This document shows, one piece after another, positions 51,102-60,184 of a stretch of DNA of 64,000 bases. The position numbers and the translations under genes are program-made. Under the pieces are notes generated by a model. It made no database searches. It saw only the letters and a list, made by a program, of their open reading frames with translations, and had not been told where the DNA came from. Numbering within the stretch: position 1 is the first letter of the stretch; every line of letters begins with the position of its first letter. The DNA is from an uncultured Treponema sp. Lineage in GTDB: Bacteria > Spirochaetota > Spirochaetia > Treponematales > Treponemataceae. The stretch spans positions 1 to 64,000 of the forward strand of contig CAJUBD010000017.1 in NCBI GenBank assembly GCA_910584475.1, given 5' to 3'.

Positions 51102-53069
51102 ATGAAAAACAAATTCCTTTTTTTCACTTTGGCGTTTGCGGCAATTTCCACATCGTGTTCGGCGAAGAAGTCTATGAGCGGATCCAAATTTCCTTTGCCG
51201 AAGTCGGCTGAGGAATCGTCGATTTATATCGAGCCGTGCCCTCAAATTGGAGACGATTTCATTCGAGGAATGGACGCGTCGGCGGTTCTTTCTGTGGAAA
51301 AAAGCGGCGCGAAATTTTATGGCTTTGACGGCGAAGAGCAGGACGTTTTTTTGACGCTTACGCAAGGCGGCATTAACTATGTGCGATTCCGCGTGTGGAA
51401 CGATCCGTTCGACGAAAACGGAAACGGATATGGCGGCGGAAACTGCAATCTTGATACGGCGATTGAATTGGGAAAACGCGCAACGCAGGCTGGATTGAAA
51501 ACCCAAATTGATTTTCACTATTCGGACTTTTGGGCCGACCCGAAACGTCAGCACGCGCCGAAGGCTTGGCAAGATTTTGACATCGAAAAAAAGGCGGCCT
51601 CGCTTTATGAATTTACGAAATCCAGTTTGAACAAATTGCTTGACGCGGGCGTGGATGTGACGATGGTTCAAGTCGGAAACGAGATAAACAACGGAATGTC
51701 AGGCGAAAAAGGATTTATAAATGTCGCGAAACTTTTGCAAGAAGGAAGCCGCGCCGTGCGAGAAGTTTCAAATTCGCGCAAAAAGAAAATCGCAGTTGCC
51801 TTGCACTACACTCATATAAACCGTGAAAATTATCCCGATGAAATTACTCGAATCGCGATGTCGCTGAAAAATTATAAAATTGACTATGACATTATGGGAC
51901 TTTCGTTTTACCCATTTTGGGATGGAACGATGGCGAACATGCAGAGCGTCGTGAAAATGTTCCGAGAGGATTATGGGAAAAAAGTTATGATTGCGGAAAC
52001 TTCGTATCCGTTTACATCGGAAGATGGAGACGGTTTTGGCAACGCGTTCGCAGGAAAAGAAAAGGATTTGGTTCCCGGCTATCCTGCCACGGTACAAGGA
52101 CAGGCGCGAGCCGTCCGCGACGTTTGCGCGCTTTCAGCCGAAGCTGGCGCGATGGGAATTTTCTATTGGGAAGGCACTTGGATTCCAGTCGGCAAAGCGA
52201 CGGAAGACAATTCGGCGAAATGGGAAAAATTCGGAAGCGGTTGGGCTTCGAGTTTTTGCGCGGACTACGATCCCGAAGACGGCGGACTTTATTACGGCGG
52301 TGGCTCTTGGGATAATCAGGCGATGTTCAACTTTTATGGCCGTCCGCTTGAGTCGCTCAAAGTTTGGCGTTGGCTTCGCTATGGCACGAAATGCCAAATC
52401 AAAATCGATTTCATTCCTTCCGTGGAAATTTCTTGCGATGTAGGCGGCACGGTGAATTTGCCTTCTGAAATTCCAGTCATAATGAACGACGGAAAAACGC
52501 AAAAAATTTCTGTTGAATGGAATCAGGAAGACGTGGAAAAAATTTCCACGCAAAAAGCGGCGGTTTTTTCGCTTGGCGGAAATGTGGAAGGAAAAAATAT
52601 TTTTGCGCACTTTGAAGTGAAAAACATAAATCACGCGAAAAATCCAAGTTTTGAAGATGCCGACACTTCAATGTGGAAGATAAATTCTCTCGGCGAAAAT
52701 CCTACGGATTTCCAAAAAAAGGAAGCCGATGCGCATTCCGGAAAAACTGCGTTGCATTTTTATTCGGAGCAAGAAATGGATTTTGAAATTTCGCAGACAC
52801 TTAATGGACTTGAAAATGGAGTTTACATCGTTTCACTTTTCGCGCAAGGCGGCGATGTTTCAAAAGATTCGCAAATGAAAGTGTTCGCAATTTCGGGCGG
52901 CAAGGAAATCGTTGAAACTTTTATGGTTACAACTTGGGTCGATTGGAAAAATCCAAAAACCGCAGGAATAAAAGTGAACGACGGAAAACTGACATTCGGT
53001 GCACGAATAAAATGTAACGCGAAAGGCTGGGGAACACTGGATGATTTTTCAGTTTTCAAGATAGATTGA
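51102..53069 (+). CDS. GH53 arabinogalactan endo-beta-1,4-galactanase lipoprotein
   Basis: A lipoprotein signal (lipobox ISTSC) is followed by a GH53 catalytic domain (about 45-425): RGMDASAVLSVEKSG, YVRFRVWNDP, acid/base Glu in VQVGNEINNG and nucleophile Glu in VMIAETSYPF. Then come an Ig-like bacterial domain (about 430-510) and a C-terminal carbohydrate-binding module (NPSFEDADTSMWKI to the end). It cleaves beta-1,4-galactan side chains of pectin, anchored at the cell surface or in the periplasm. AAGGAGG precedes the ATG. The divergent AraC gene is the probable regulator. No poly-G tract is present. Confidence 0.93.
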   Translation: MKNKFLFFTLAFAAISTSCSAKKSMSGSKFPLPKSAEESSIYIEPCPQIGDDFIRGMDASAVLSVEKSGAKFYGFDGEEQDVFLTLTQGGINYVRFRVWNDPFDENGNGYGGGNCNLDTAIELGKRATQAGLKTQIDFHYSDFWADPKRQHAPKAWQDFDIEKKAASLYEFTKSSLNKLLDAGVDVTMVQVGNEINNGMSGEKGFINVAKLLQEGSRAVREVSNSRKKKIAVALHYTHINRENYPDEITRIAMSLKNYKIDYDIMGLSFYPFWDGTMANMQSVVKMFREDYGKKVMIAETSYPFTSEDGDGFGNAFAGKEKDLVPGYPATVQGQARAVRDVCALSAEAGAMGIFYWEGTWIPVGKATEDNSAKWEKFGSGWASSFCADYDPEDGGLYYGGGSWDNQAMFNFYGRPLESLKVWRWLRYGTKCQIKIDFIPSVEISCDVGGTVNLPSEIPVIMNDGKTQKISVEWNQEDVEKISTQKAAVFSLGGNVEGKNIFAHFEVKNINHAKNPSFEDADTSMWKINSLGENPTDFQKKEADAHSGKTALHFYSEQEMDFEISQTLNGLENGVYIVSLFAQGGDVSKDSQMKVFAISGGKEIVETFMVTTWVDWKNPKTAGIKVNDGKLTFGARIKCNAKGWGTLDDFSVFKID

Positions 53070-53098
53070 AAAATGATTTTATGACTTAAGCGCACTCA

Positions 53099-53145
53099 TT
53101 GGAATCAAAAATGGCACATCATTTTAGTGCCGTTTTTGATTCCAA
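53099..53145. terminator. Bidirectional terminator, conserved-loop hairpin
   Basis: A 19-bp stem (one wobble) beginning TTGGAATCAAAAATGGCAC encloses the 9-nt loop ATCATTTTA. It lies between the convergent stops of the galactanase (53069) and arsR (53147) and ends in U-rich sequence on the plus strand. Confidence 0.8.
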
Positions 53146-53146
53146 T

Positions 53147-53548
53147 TTATTTTAACGAAGCGTGTGCTTTTGTGATTATTCTGTCAAGAGTTTCATCATT
53201 GATTTTTTCAGAATTGCTGCTGATTATTTTTAAATGCTCTTGAAGTTTTTCAAGTAAATCTTGTACAAAAGAAATTTTTACAGTAGATTTGAGCGTATAA
53301 TAAATTTGAGTTCCGTCTTTGTGAGATTCAATAATTCCTGAAGTCTTCAAAACTTTAAGGTGATGAGAAACGGCAGGGCGAGAAAGACGCGTCTTTCCAG
53401 AAAGTTCAGTAACATTCTTTCCGCGTTCGCCTGCGTAAAACAGTTTGAGCAAAATCAAAAGTCTCTCAGGATCAGCCATCGCATGAAAGACAGGAATATA
53501 TTCGTTGGCCTTTTTGAAAATTTCCAAAAGCGCCTCTTCTTGTTTCAC
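53147..53548 (-). CDS. ArsR-family transcriptional regulator
   Basis: The 133-residue winged-helix protein shows the ArsR core: HAMADPERLLILLKLFY, SRPAVSHHLKVLKTSGIIES and the wing HKDGTQIYYTLK. There is no ELCVCDL-type Cys metal site, so it may sense something other than metal. A coiled-coil tail follows. It starts with GTG (53548), preceded by GGAGG. A motif upstream of it (53560-53574) recurs in the promoter of the RND operon at 59071, so it probably controls itself and that operon. Confidence 0.85.
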   Translation of the reverse strand: MKQEEALLEIFKKANEYIPVFHAMADPERLLILLKLFYAGERGKNVTELSGKTRLSRPAVSHHLKVLKTSGIIESHKDGTQIYYTLKSTVKISFVQDLLEKLQEHLKIISSNSEKINDETLDRIITKAHASLK

Positions 53549-53559
53549 GTTTCCTCCAA

Positions 53560-53574
53560 TTCGAATGTTTCAAA
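53560..53574. promoter_or_regulatory. Operator-like motif upstream of arsR
   Basis: TTCGAATGTTTCAAA is an imperfect palindrome located 3-4 nt before the arsR ribosome site. It matches the palindrome TTCAAATGTTTGAAC (complement strand of 59107-59122) in front of the RND gene at 12 of 15 positions. Confidence 0.5.
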
Positions 53575-53599
53575 TCCACACAAAATGACGTGCGGATTT
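53572..53599. repeat. Conserved-loop hairpin near arsR
   Basis: AAATCCACAC pairs with GTGCGGATTT (one mismatch) around an 8-nt loop that reads GTCATTTT on the minus strand. A related palindrome, AGTTTTGTTCCAAAATTCGC, follows at about 53607. The remaining sequence to 53755 shows no gene. Confidence 0.5.
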
Positions 53600-53755
53600 T
53601 AACTTTTAGTTTTGTTCCAAAATTCGCTTATTTACTGCCATCATCACTTCATTGCGAAATGGCTTTTTACATACGAATAAAATTGAAATCTTCTTCGTAT
53701 GTAAAAATAAATCATGACGCTAGATAAAGTTACGCGTCAAATTTGCCAATTCTTT

Positions 53756-55207
53756 TTACAACGAATAACTTACGGTCAACTGAATGAAACTGTTGTCGAG
53801 CCAGCCATCAAATTCGCTGTCCTCGTCGTCGCCGAAATTGTGGATGAACAAGCCTGAAAGTTTTGCTTTCCAGCCGTCACGGATTTTATACGACACTTCC
53901 GGCATCAAGACAAAATCTTTTTTCTCGAAACCGTAAATCGCTTTTACGACGGCTTCGACTTTTTCATAATAGAAAGTGTCTTTGAGCTGAACGACAATTT
54001 TGTTGTTGCTGTAGCAGCCAGTCGAATCATAATCCGTGTCGGCAGTCTTGAACGGGCCGTCCGTAATCTTGTCTTTTTTCAAAACAAAATTTCCAGTACC
54101 TTGCACATTCAAATTCAAATTGTGAAGCGGAATGCCCACGTCGAATCCGGCCAAATACGAAATGCTGTTGTTGTGAACCCACGGATCGTCGCCGTCGATA
54201 TCTTTTGTGAGATTGTAGGCGAGTTCCGCGCGCAATGTGAACGGACCTACCGCCGCCTGGGCATCTAATCCGAATACTTGAAGCTTGTCGTATTCCAAAG
54301 TTGGAATATCACTGGCAGTTGGCTGTTGCTGCATTGCTATTTTTGTTGCTAAAGATTCCATATTCGCGCTGACTTGCTTATAGCGCCCATTGTAATACGA
54401 AACGCCCAAATCCACCGCGCCAATCGAGAAATTTCCGTAGAAGCCGAATTGTCCGTAAGAAAGTCGGTTTGTGTTTGGATACATATTGTCTTGAATTTGC
54501 ATCATTCCAATAAGGTCGGAAACTTGCATTGTGTTAAGCGGTGCTTTTCCGACTATATTCATCACCTTGTTCGTCAGCGTATTCACTTTTCCCGGAACCC
54601 AACGTCCGCTTTCGGCATAAACTTCGCCGCGCATCACCGGCGTATAGATTGCTTCCAAACGAACTACGGACGGCGCATTATATTGCACTCGGAACATATA
54701 TTCGCCGGCGCGTCTGTCCAAATAATCGGGAATTAAAAAATCCGTGTAGTCGTTCGCATTGAAATTGTCGAGGACATGAAGTTTGTCGCCTTTGCCCCAA
54801 ACGACTTTCATTTTTCCTGCGCTCAAAACGAAGTCGCCCAAAAACAAGTCCGCGTGGAATTCGTCGAGAATGTCAATTTGGTTGTGAAGCAACGTTCGCT
54901 CGGAAAGGTTTATCTTCGCGCTGAAATTCGTAGAAGAACCTTCGTAGTCCAATCCAATTTCCACTTCTGGAATGGCACGCGCTTCTGCTTCGCTGGCATC
55001 ATCGGAATCAAAATAAAATCTTCCGCCCAAACTCGCGTCACCTGAAATTTTGAATTTGTCCCAAAATCCGCCCGCGCTTTCTCCGCCGGAACTTGCGCTC
55101 GAAGCGGAATCATCGCCCCAATCGTCATCCCAGTCTTGCGCGAAAATCTGCGCCAAAGAAAAAAGCGCGATAAATGAAACAATAAAAATTTTTTTCGCAA
55201 TTTTCAT
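53756..55207 (-). CDS. Outer-membrane beta-barrel protein of an RND-type operon (DUF1302-like)
   Basis: After a signal peptide (MKIAKKIFIVSFIALFSLAQ) the mature protein begins with an acidic Trp-rich segment (DWDDDWGDD) and a Ser/Gly linker, then about 420 residues of amphipathic beta strands ending in YSL, as in an outer-membrane barrel. VVWGKGDKLHVLDNFNANDY is a recognisable block of DUF1302-like proteins. It is third in the operon after the RND pump and LolA-like protein and is probably its outer-membrane partner. The DWDDDWGDD motif recurs in the RND protein. GGAG precedes the ATG at 55207. Confidence 0.75.
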   Translation of the reverse strand: MKIAKKIFIVSFIALFSLAQIFAQDWDDDWGDDSASSASSGGESAGGFWDKFKISGDASLGGRFYFDSDDASEAEARAIPEVEIGLDYEGSSTNFSAKINLSERTLLHNQIDILDEFHADLFLGDFVLSAGKMKVVWGKGDKLHVLDNFNANDYTDFLIPDYLDRRAGEYMFRVQYNAPSVVRLEAIYTPVMRGEVYAESGRWVPGKVNTLTNKVMNIVGKAPLNTMQVSDLIGMMQIQDNMYPNTNRLSYGQFGFYGNFSIGAVDLGVSYYNGRYKQVSANMESLATKIAMQQQPTASDIPTLEYDKLQVFGLDAQAAVGPFTLRAELAYNLTKDIDGDDPWVHNNSISYLAGFDVGIPLHNLNLNVQGTGNFVLKKDKITDGPFKTADTDYDSTGCYSNNKIVVQLKDTFYYEKVEAVVKAIYGFEKKDFVLMPEVSYKIRDGWKAKLSGLFIHNFGDDEDSEFDGWLDNSFIQLTVSYSL

Positions 55208-55221
55208 TTTGTTCTCCAATA

Positions 55222-55248
55222 AAAAGTCGCGTTATTTGTGCGGCTTTT
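55222..55248. repeat. Conserved-loop hairpin in the leader of the barrel gene
   Basis: AAAAGTCGC and GCGGCTTTT pair around the 9-nt loop GTTATTTGT. Stem and loop are nearly identical to the hairpin at 1601-1633, which also lies upstream of a minus-strand envelope protein gene. Confidence 0.65.
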
Positions 55249-55374
55249 ATTATTTTCTCCCTTTTTTAATTAGACACAGATTTTTTTGATGGAACACAGA
55301 TTTCCTATCTGCGCCCCACCTTTTTTATCTGCGTTTACCTGTGTCTAATTTTTTGCATAAATGCCGTCCAATTT

Positions 55375-56172
55375 TTATTTTGCGACTTTTCCGTTCTGCA
55401 AAAATCCTTTTGAAAAATACGCAGGATTTATCGGCTCGTCAAATTTGAGTCGCTCCTCGTTCATCACGAGACGAGTTTTGTGACCCGTTTCCAAATTAGT
55501 CATCTCGTTTTCGAGCGGCGTTGGATAGCCCTTGATGACTTTCAGATTTTTCACTTCGAGCGTCTTGCAGACTTTGCCATTTTTCTTGCTGTACATTTCG
55601 ACATAGACCGGAACCCAAGTGTCTTTGTCCACCCAAGAAATCCTGTAGGAATATTGGCTTGATTTCGGATCTTTCGGAGTAGACTTGACTTTGGCGCAAT
55701 TTTTGAATTGACCTTTCGCTTCGGTTTCAGCCAAAAGTTCGTGTGTGTCCTCGTCAACTTCGCGAGTGGACATATCGTCATAAGTCGCGTCGCTTCCCAT
55801 AAAAGAGCTGCTTCCCTGGCTTGCGGCGACAGGACGAACTGTACCGACATCTGGCAAGAAAATAAATTTCGTGTCGGCTTTTCCGCCGCCGTTTTCCTGC
55901 TGACTGAATCGAGTTCCCTTGACGCTCGCTGGGCTGTTGAACTGCATCACCATAGTTGAAAGTCCGTTCTCGTTTTTCCCCCATTCATCGATGACGCGAG
56001 TTTCAGTTGCGCCACTTTTTTCAATCAAAATCATTTGCACTTGCGCGCGAGTGAATTTCGGCTTTTCAACGTCATCGGCATTCTGCATTACAGTGCGTCC
56101 GTCCAAAGCGAACGCCGCACAACCAACCGCCAATGCGGCGAACGTTGCCGCAATTTTTTTTGAAACTTTCAT
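55375..56172 (-). CDS. Outer-membrane lipoprotein-sorting-type protein (LolA-like, PF17131)
   Basis: A 265-residue periplasmic protein with a signal peptide (cleavage near CAAFA-L). The domain is the LolA/LolB-like half-barrel of PF17131: KGTRFSQQENGGGKADTKFIFLPDVGTVRPV, SFMGSDATYDDM and YRISWVDKDTWVPVYVEM are its typical strands (given here in parts). It normally accompanies RND/MMPL-type lipid transporters, as here between the RND gene and the barrel gene. It probably carries a lipid or lipoprotein between membranes. Confidence 0.85.
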   Translation of the reverse strand: MKVSKKIAATFAALAVGCAAFALDGRTVMQNADDVEKPKFTRAQVQMILIEKSGATETRVIDEWGKNENGLSTMVMQFNSPASVKGTRFSQQENGGGKADTKFIFLPDVGTVRPVAASQGSSSFMGSDATYDDMSTREVDEDTHELLAETEAKGQFKNCAKVKSTPKDPKSSQYSYRISWVDKDTWVPVYVEMYSKKNGKVCKTLEVKNLKVIKGYPTPLENEMTNLETGHKTRLVMNEERLKFDEPINPAYFSKGFLQNGKVAK

Positions 56173-56314
56173 TTTCTACCTCCTAAAAATCAGCAAGGCA
56201 ATCCGCCCTGCTTTGCGAGTTTTCCCGCTATTACTTTTTTCATTGGCGAAAGAAAACTTCCGTCAATGCTTTTAACAATTTTCTCTCTCCGACTTTTTCA
56301 ATTTTTTTATATTC

Positions 56315-59071
56315 TCAATTCTCTTCGCGCTCTTCTTTTGACTGCATGAATTTCGGATCGAACGCGTTCAAGATTCCCGGAATTACCGTCATCGCCAAGA
56401 ACGAACTTGAAAACATAACGATGGCGACAAGAATTCCGATGCACCGCAAAATCGAAAACTTTGAAAGAACCAAAACCAAAAATCCAAGTCCAACCGCAAG
56501 CGCGTTCGTCACGATTCCGTGACCCGCCACCGCAAAAGTGTTGAGCGTTACGTTTTCCACATTGCGATCCGCGCTGCGCAAAGATTTATAACTTTCCATA
56601 AAGTGAATCGTGTAGTCAATGCCAACGCCAATCGCGACCGAAGCGATGATGCTCGTCACCAAATCCAAATTGATTCCGGCAAATCCCATCGTCATAAAGT
56701 TCAATATGATCGTAAACGCCAGCGGAATCGCGCCGATTATTCCGGCTATCGGCGACTTGAACGAAATCGCGATAATCACGAAAACCATCGCAATTGAAAA
56801 GATGATGCTCGTGAATTGGCTTGAAATTACCATATCGCTCATCGCAAGTTCCATTTCACCGTTGCCAGTCGCTTCGATTGTATAGCCTTCGGGGAAATGA
56901 GTCGCCGCGAATTCCTTCGCATCATTGATGATTCGCTTCGTTTCCTCGGTGCTGTGGCTTCGCAACTGCACTTGCATTCGAATTGATTTCGGCGCGAGCT
57001 GGTCGTCGCTGAAGCGGTCGAGCGAGCCTGAATACAAAAGCAAATATTGGCTTACGAGATTCGCCAAGCCCTGATTGTCCTTGGCGGGATATTTGTCCAA
57101 ATCGTAGGGCGTTTCGTAATACGCAAGTCCGTTGTAGTTCAGAGCCTTTTCCAATTCGGCAGTCATCCCTTGAACGGTGGCATTCTTTCCGCCGGCGGCC
57201 GTGTACGCGTCCGCAAAAAGTTTGAGCGCGTCCTGCACGGTGATTTGGCTTTGCAAAGTTTTCGCGTATTCGATGTTCGGGTCAACCCAGACTTTTTCAT
57301 TCGCGGAATCTTCGGCAATTTCTTCAGAGTCACCCCAATCGTCTTCCGCCCAGTCGTCGCCTGAATCCGCCCATTCTTCGGAACTGTCGCCCCAGTCATC
57401 ATTTCCCCAATCGTCATCGGCAAAATCGCCGCCGAAATCAGTCGCCCCGATTTCTGTCGCGTCCAACATCGGAACATGCATCACTTGGTTCATTCGTTTG
57501 ATGAACGTAGTGAACGAAACGACTTTTCCGATTCCGTCATATTTTTCATCGAGATAATATTGCAAGTCATCCACCGCCTTCAAGATTTCAGGCTTCGTCA
57601 TATCGCCCTTTTCCTGTCCCGAAATCACGAAGTAAAGCGAGTTCGTTCCCGCGAAATTTTCATCGACATATTTTATGTCCTTGCGGAATTTGCTGCTGGC
57701 AGGAAAATAATTTACAAGCGAAGTGTCAATCACCAATTTGCTCAATCCCCAAGCCGAACACGCGACAATCACAATCGCGAAAACCACAAGACGAATTTTC
57801 GTTCCCGTGAAAAAGTGATATATATTGTAAAGCGTTTTTCCGTTCGCTTCTTGGGAAGAAGCGCCGCCACGCCGTTCAAGTTCGCGTTCGAGCTTTTTCT
57901 TCAATCTTTCAGAAATTTTTCCGCCGCGCTTTTTTCCCACTTGCTTAAGCGGAGTGATGTAAAGCATCGCCGGAACAAATGTTATGGAAAGAATCAGCGA
58001 GAACGCAATTCCCAACGCAGTGAAAACCGCGAAACTTTTCAGCGGAACAATCGGGCTTGTTACGAGCGAAACAAAGCCGGCAATCGTCGTGACGGCGGCA
58101 AGCAAAACTGCCACCCAAACATCTTTCAGTCCCGCGCAAATCGCGTCAAGATGTTTTTCCTTCGTCATCTCGCCTTCGGTCTTTTCAAGGAAGGCGTAAT
58201 AATGTGTCATGACATGAATGCCATAAGCGCTTCCGCAAGCGATAAGCGCGACAGGAATGACGCTAGCCACAATCGTGAATGTAATGCCAAAGAGTGCCAT
58301 AAGTCCGCAAGTCCACACCGTAGACATCAAAACCGTAGCAAGCGGCAAAAGCGTTCCCGAAATCGTATGGAAAGAAAGATAAAGCGAAACCAAAACGACA
58401 AGCGCAACCAGCGGAATCAAGCGAATCAAATCGCTTATCATATATTCTGTAGCGTTGTCGCTCAAAACCGGATCTCCGAAAAATCGCGCCTCAAGATTAT
58501 GTCCTTCGATTTCCTCGTAGGTGATTTCGCGTATTTTGTTCAAAAGCGCGATTTGCTCCTTTGAATTTAACGAAGGATTCAGCGTGGTGGCAACCTGCGC
58601 GGCAGTAAAGGTATCGTCAACAATGACGCGATTGTACATGTCTTGCCAATCAACGATTTTTTCTTTTATCAATTTTATGTCGTCGGAAGTGCCGGCATAG
58701 TCATCGCCAACAATTTTCCCTGCGGCAAGACCTCCGTCCAACGAATACACAAAATCAATGTTCGTGATTGAATCTACCGACTCGATTCCCTCGAGATTTT
58801 CCACACGCTCGGAAATATTCTTAATCACGTCAATGTATTCCGGCGTCAAAATCGTGGACTTGTCATTCGCCTCGAGCGAAACTCCAATCGGCACCATGCT
58901 TCCAAACTGCTCTTCGGTTTGGATGAGATTTTTGTAAGAATCGCTGTGATATGGCATGTAAACGCGCACATTGTTTTCGATGAAAATCGAAGTGAGCGGC
59001 ACAGCCATCGCAACAGTAATAGCGATGCAAACAAAAATAATCAGTTTTGGATGTTTGAGAAAATTCCTCAT
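56315..59071 (-). CDS. RND superfamily (MMPL/HpnN-like) transporter
   Basis: The 918-residue protein has the duplicated RND layout: one helix plus periplasmic loop, then five to six helices, twice (helices near 10-30, 215-370, 425-445, 730-900). Sterol-sensing-like helices contain GSAYGIHVMTHYYAF and GIGVDYTIHFMESY, with the buried charged residues that relay protons. The second loop holds a 45-residue acidic Trp-rich insert (about 545-590, DDDWGNDDWGD and similar). It is first in an operon with the LolA-like and barrel proteins; substrate probably lipid or hydrophobic compounds. GAGG lies before the ATG. Confidence 0.9.
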   Translation of the reverse strand: MRNFLKHPKLIIFVCIAITVAMAVPLTSIFIENNVRVYMPYHSDSYKNLIQTEEQFGSMVPIGVSLEANDKSTILTPEYIDVIKNISERVENLEGIESVDSITNIDFVYSLDGGLAAGKIVGDDYAGTSDDIKLIKEKIVDWQDMYNRVIVDDTFTAAQVATTLNPSLNSKEQIALLNKIREITYEEIEGHNLEARFFGDPVLSDNATEYMISDLIRLIPLVALVVLVSLYLSFHTISGTLLPLATVLMSTVWTCGLMALFGITFTIVASVIPVALIACGSAYGIHVMTHYYAFLEKTEGEMTKEKHLDAICAGLKDVWVAVLLAAVTTIAGFVSLVTSPIVPLKSFAVFTALGIAFSLILSITFVPAMLYITPLKQVGKKRGGKISERLKKKLERELERRGGASSQEANGKTLYNIYHFFTGTKIRLVVFAIVIVACSAWGLSKLVIDTSLVNYFPASSKFRKDIKYVDENFAGTNSLYFVISGQEKGDMTKPEILKAVDDLQYYLDEKYDGIGKVVSFTTFIKRMNQVMHVPMLDATEIGATDFGGDFADDDWGNDDWGDSSEEWADSGDDWAEDDWGDSEEIAEDSANEKVWVDPNIEYAKTLQSQITVQDALKLFADAYTAAGGKNATVQGMTAELEKALNYNGLAYYETPYDLDKYPAKDNQGLANLVSQYLLLYSGSLDRFSDDQLAPKSIRMQVQLRSHSTEETKRIINDAKEFAATHFPEGYTIEATGNGEMELAMSDMVISSQFTSIIFSIAMVFVIIAISFKSPIAGIIGAIPLAFTIILNFMTMGFAGINLDLVTSIIASVAIGVGIDYTIHFMESYKSLRSADRNVENVTLNTFAVAGHGIVTNALAVGLGFLVLVLSKFSILRCIGILVAIVMFSSSFLAMTVIPGILNAFDPKFMQSKEEREEN

Positions 59072-59106
59072 AAAAACAAACCTCGCAAATGTTTATTAGT
59101 TTATTC

Positions 59107-59158
59107 GTTCAAACATTTGAACTGATAAACAGTTTATCATGTTTTAAAATTTTGTCAA
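59107..59158 (-). promoter_or_regulatory. Promoter and paired palindromic operators of the RND operon
   Basis: On the minus strand a perfect TTGACA (59153-59158), 16 nt, TAAACT (59131-59136). TGATAAACAGTTTATCA (59123-59139, palindrome with odd centre) covers the -10, and the perfect palindrome GTTCAAACATTTGAAC (59107-59122) directly follows. Two adjacent dyads at the core promoter indicate repression. From 59159 to 59453 I see no gene or clear motif. Confidence 0.7.
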
Positions 59159-59453
59159 TAGCTTTTTGAAAAAAAATTGAATTTTTTTTTGAGAATTTTT
59201 AGCCTTAAATCAAGGAAGAATTTGCCTGAATTTCAAAAAAGTAATTTGAAAAAAGCGCGATACACAATCACAGCGATATTCATGAAAATACCGCTTCACT
59301 CCCGTAAGTTCAAATTTAGTATTAGATCCATATCCCGAAAAAGAGGGCATATCACTTTGACAAAAAGCTTTATCCATAAACGTGATATGACAAACATTTT
59401 AAATAAGACTTATGTAAATGGCATTTTCTTGTACCATCTTGCGGATCGTACTT

Positions 59454-60179
59454 TTAACGAATCACAGCAAACAAGTAATCTGAATCTTCGGAAACTGGAT
59501 TTTTTTCAAAGTCAGAAAAAAAATCGATTTTTTCAAAGCCGGCTTCTTTTGCGAATTCGGCGATTTCACTTTTTTGCAAAGGATAAATCGGAATACGCTC
59601 GTAGACCGGAATCACTTTGCTTTCCTTTTCCAAGTGGCTTTCCAAAAATGTTCCTTGCGCGTTTTTCGTGACTTGGCTTTTGTAAGTGATGCGAATGCTT
59701 TTTCGCACCGGCAAAATCGCCTTTGGGTCGGCTCTAAATTTTTCAAAATTCTCCAAGCCCAAAATTACGATTCCGTTTTCCGAAAGCAATTCCTTGCAAT
59801 CATAAAAAAATTTTCTTACCAATTCTTTTTTGTGGATGAAAATGATTCGGCTGTTCAAGCAGGAAATTATGTTGTAGAAATTTTTCCCCAAAAATTTCGT
59901 CATCTCCAGCGTGGACATTTGGAAATATCGCAAAGCCATGAGTTGGTTTCGATAACGGCGAGTGGCAGAATCCAAAAGCCCGCGAACCGTTTCAATTGCC
60001 GTAACATCGATTGCATTTTTTGCAAGTCGATGCTCGAAAATTCCTGTGCCACATCCGATGCTCAAGAATTTCGCAGGCGGAGAAAATTGCGGAATGTAAC
60101 TTTCAAAAAAAATTCTTTGGGCATCCGAAACTGGAAAAAGCTCATCGTAATACTCAACTAAATTTTTAACTGTATCCAT
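59454..60179 (-). CDS. Class I SAM-dependent methyltransferase
   Basis: The 241-residue protein has the SAM-binding loop FLSIGCGTGIFEHRLA (motif I) and an acidic end of strand 2 (VTAIETV); CKELLSENGIVILGLENFE is the motif III region. The substrate is not evident; the family is too broad to guess. The ATG lies 5 nt after the stop of the flavoprotein gene, so translation is probably coupled. The frame is open upstream to 60290, but this overlaps the flavoprotein gene. Confidence 0.8.
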   Translation of the reverse strand: MDTVKNLVEYYDELFPVSDAQRIFFESYIPQFSPPAKFLSIGCGTGIFEHRLAKNAIDVTAIETVRGLLDSATRRYRNQLMALRYFQMSTLEMTKFLGKNFYNIISCLNSRIIFIHKKELVRKFFYDCKELLSENGIVILGLENFEKFRADPKAILPVRKSIRITYKSQVTKNAQGTFLESHLEKESKVIPVYERIPIYPLQKSEIAEFAKEAGFEKIDFFSDFEKNPVSEDSDYLFAVIR

Positions 60180-60184
60180 GATCT

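Noticed and set aside
57476..58564. 362-codon plus-strand open frame opposite the RND gene
   Set aside because: Antisense shadow of a conserved transporter; no ribosome site or family.
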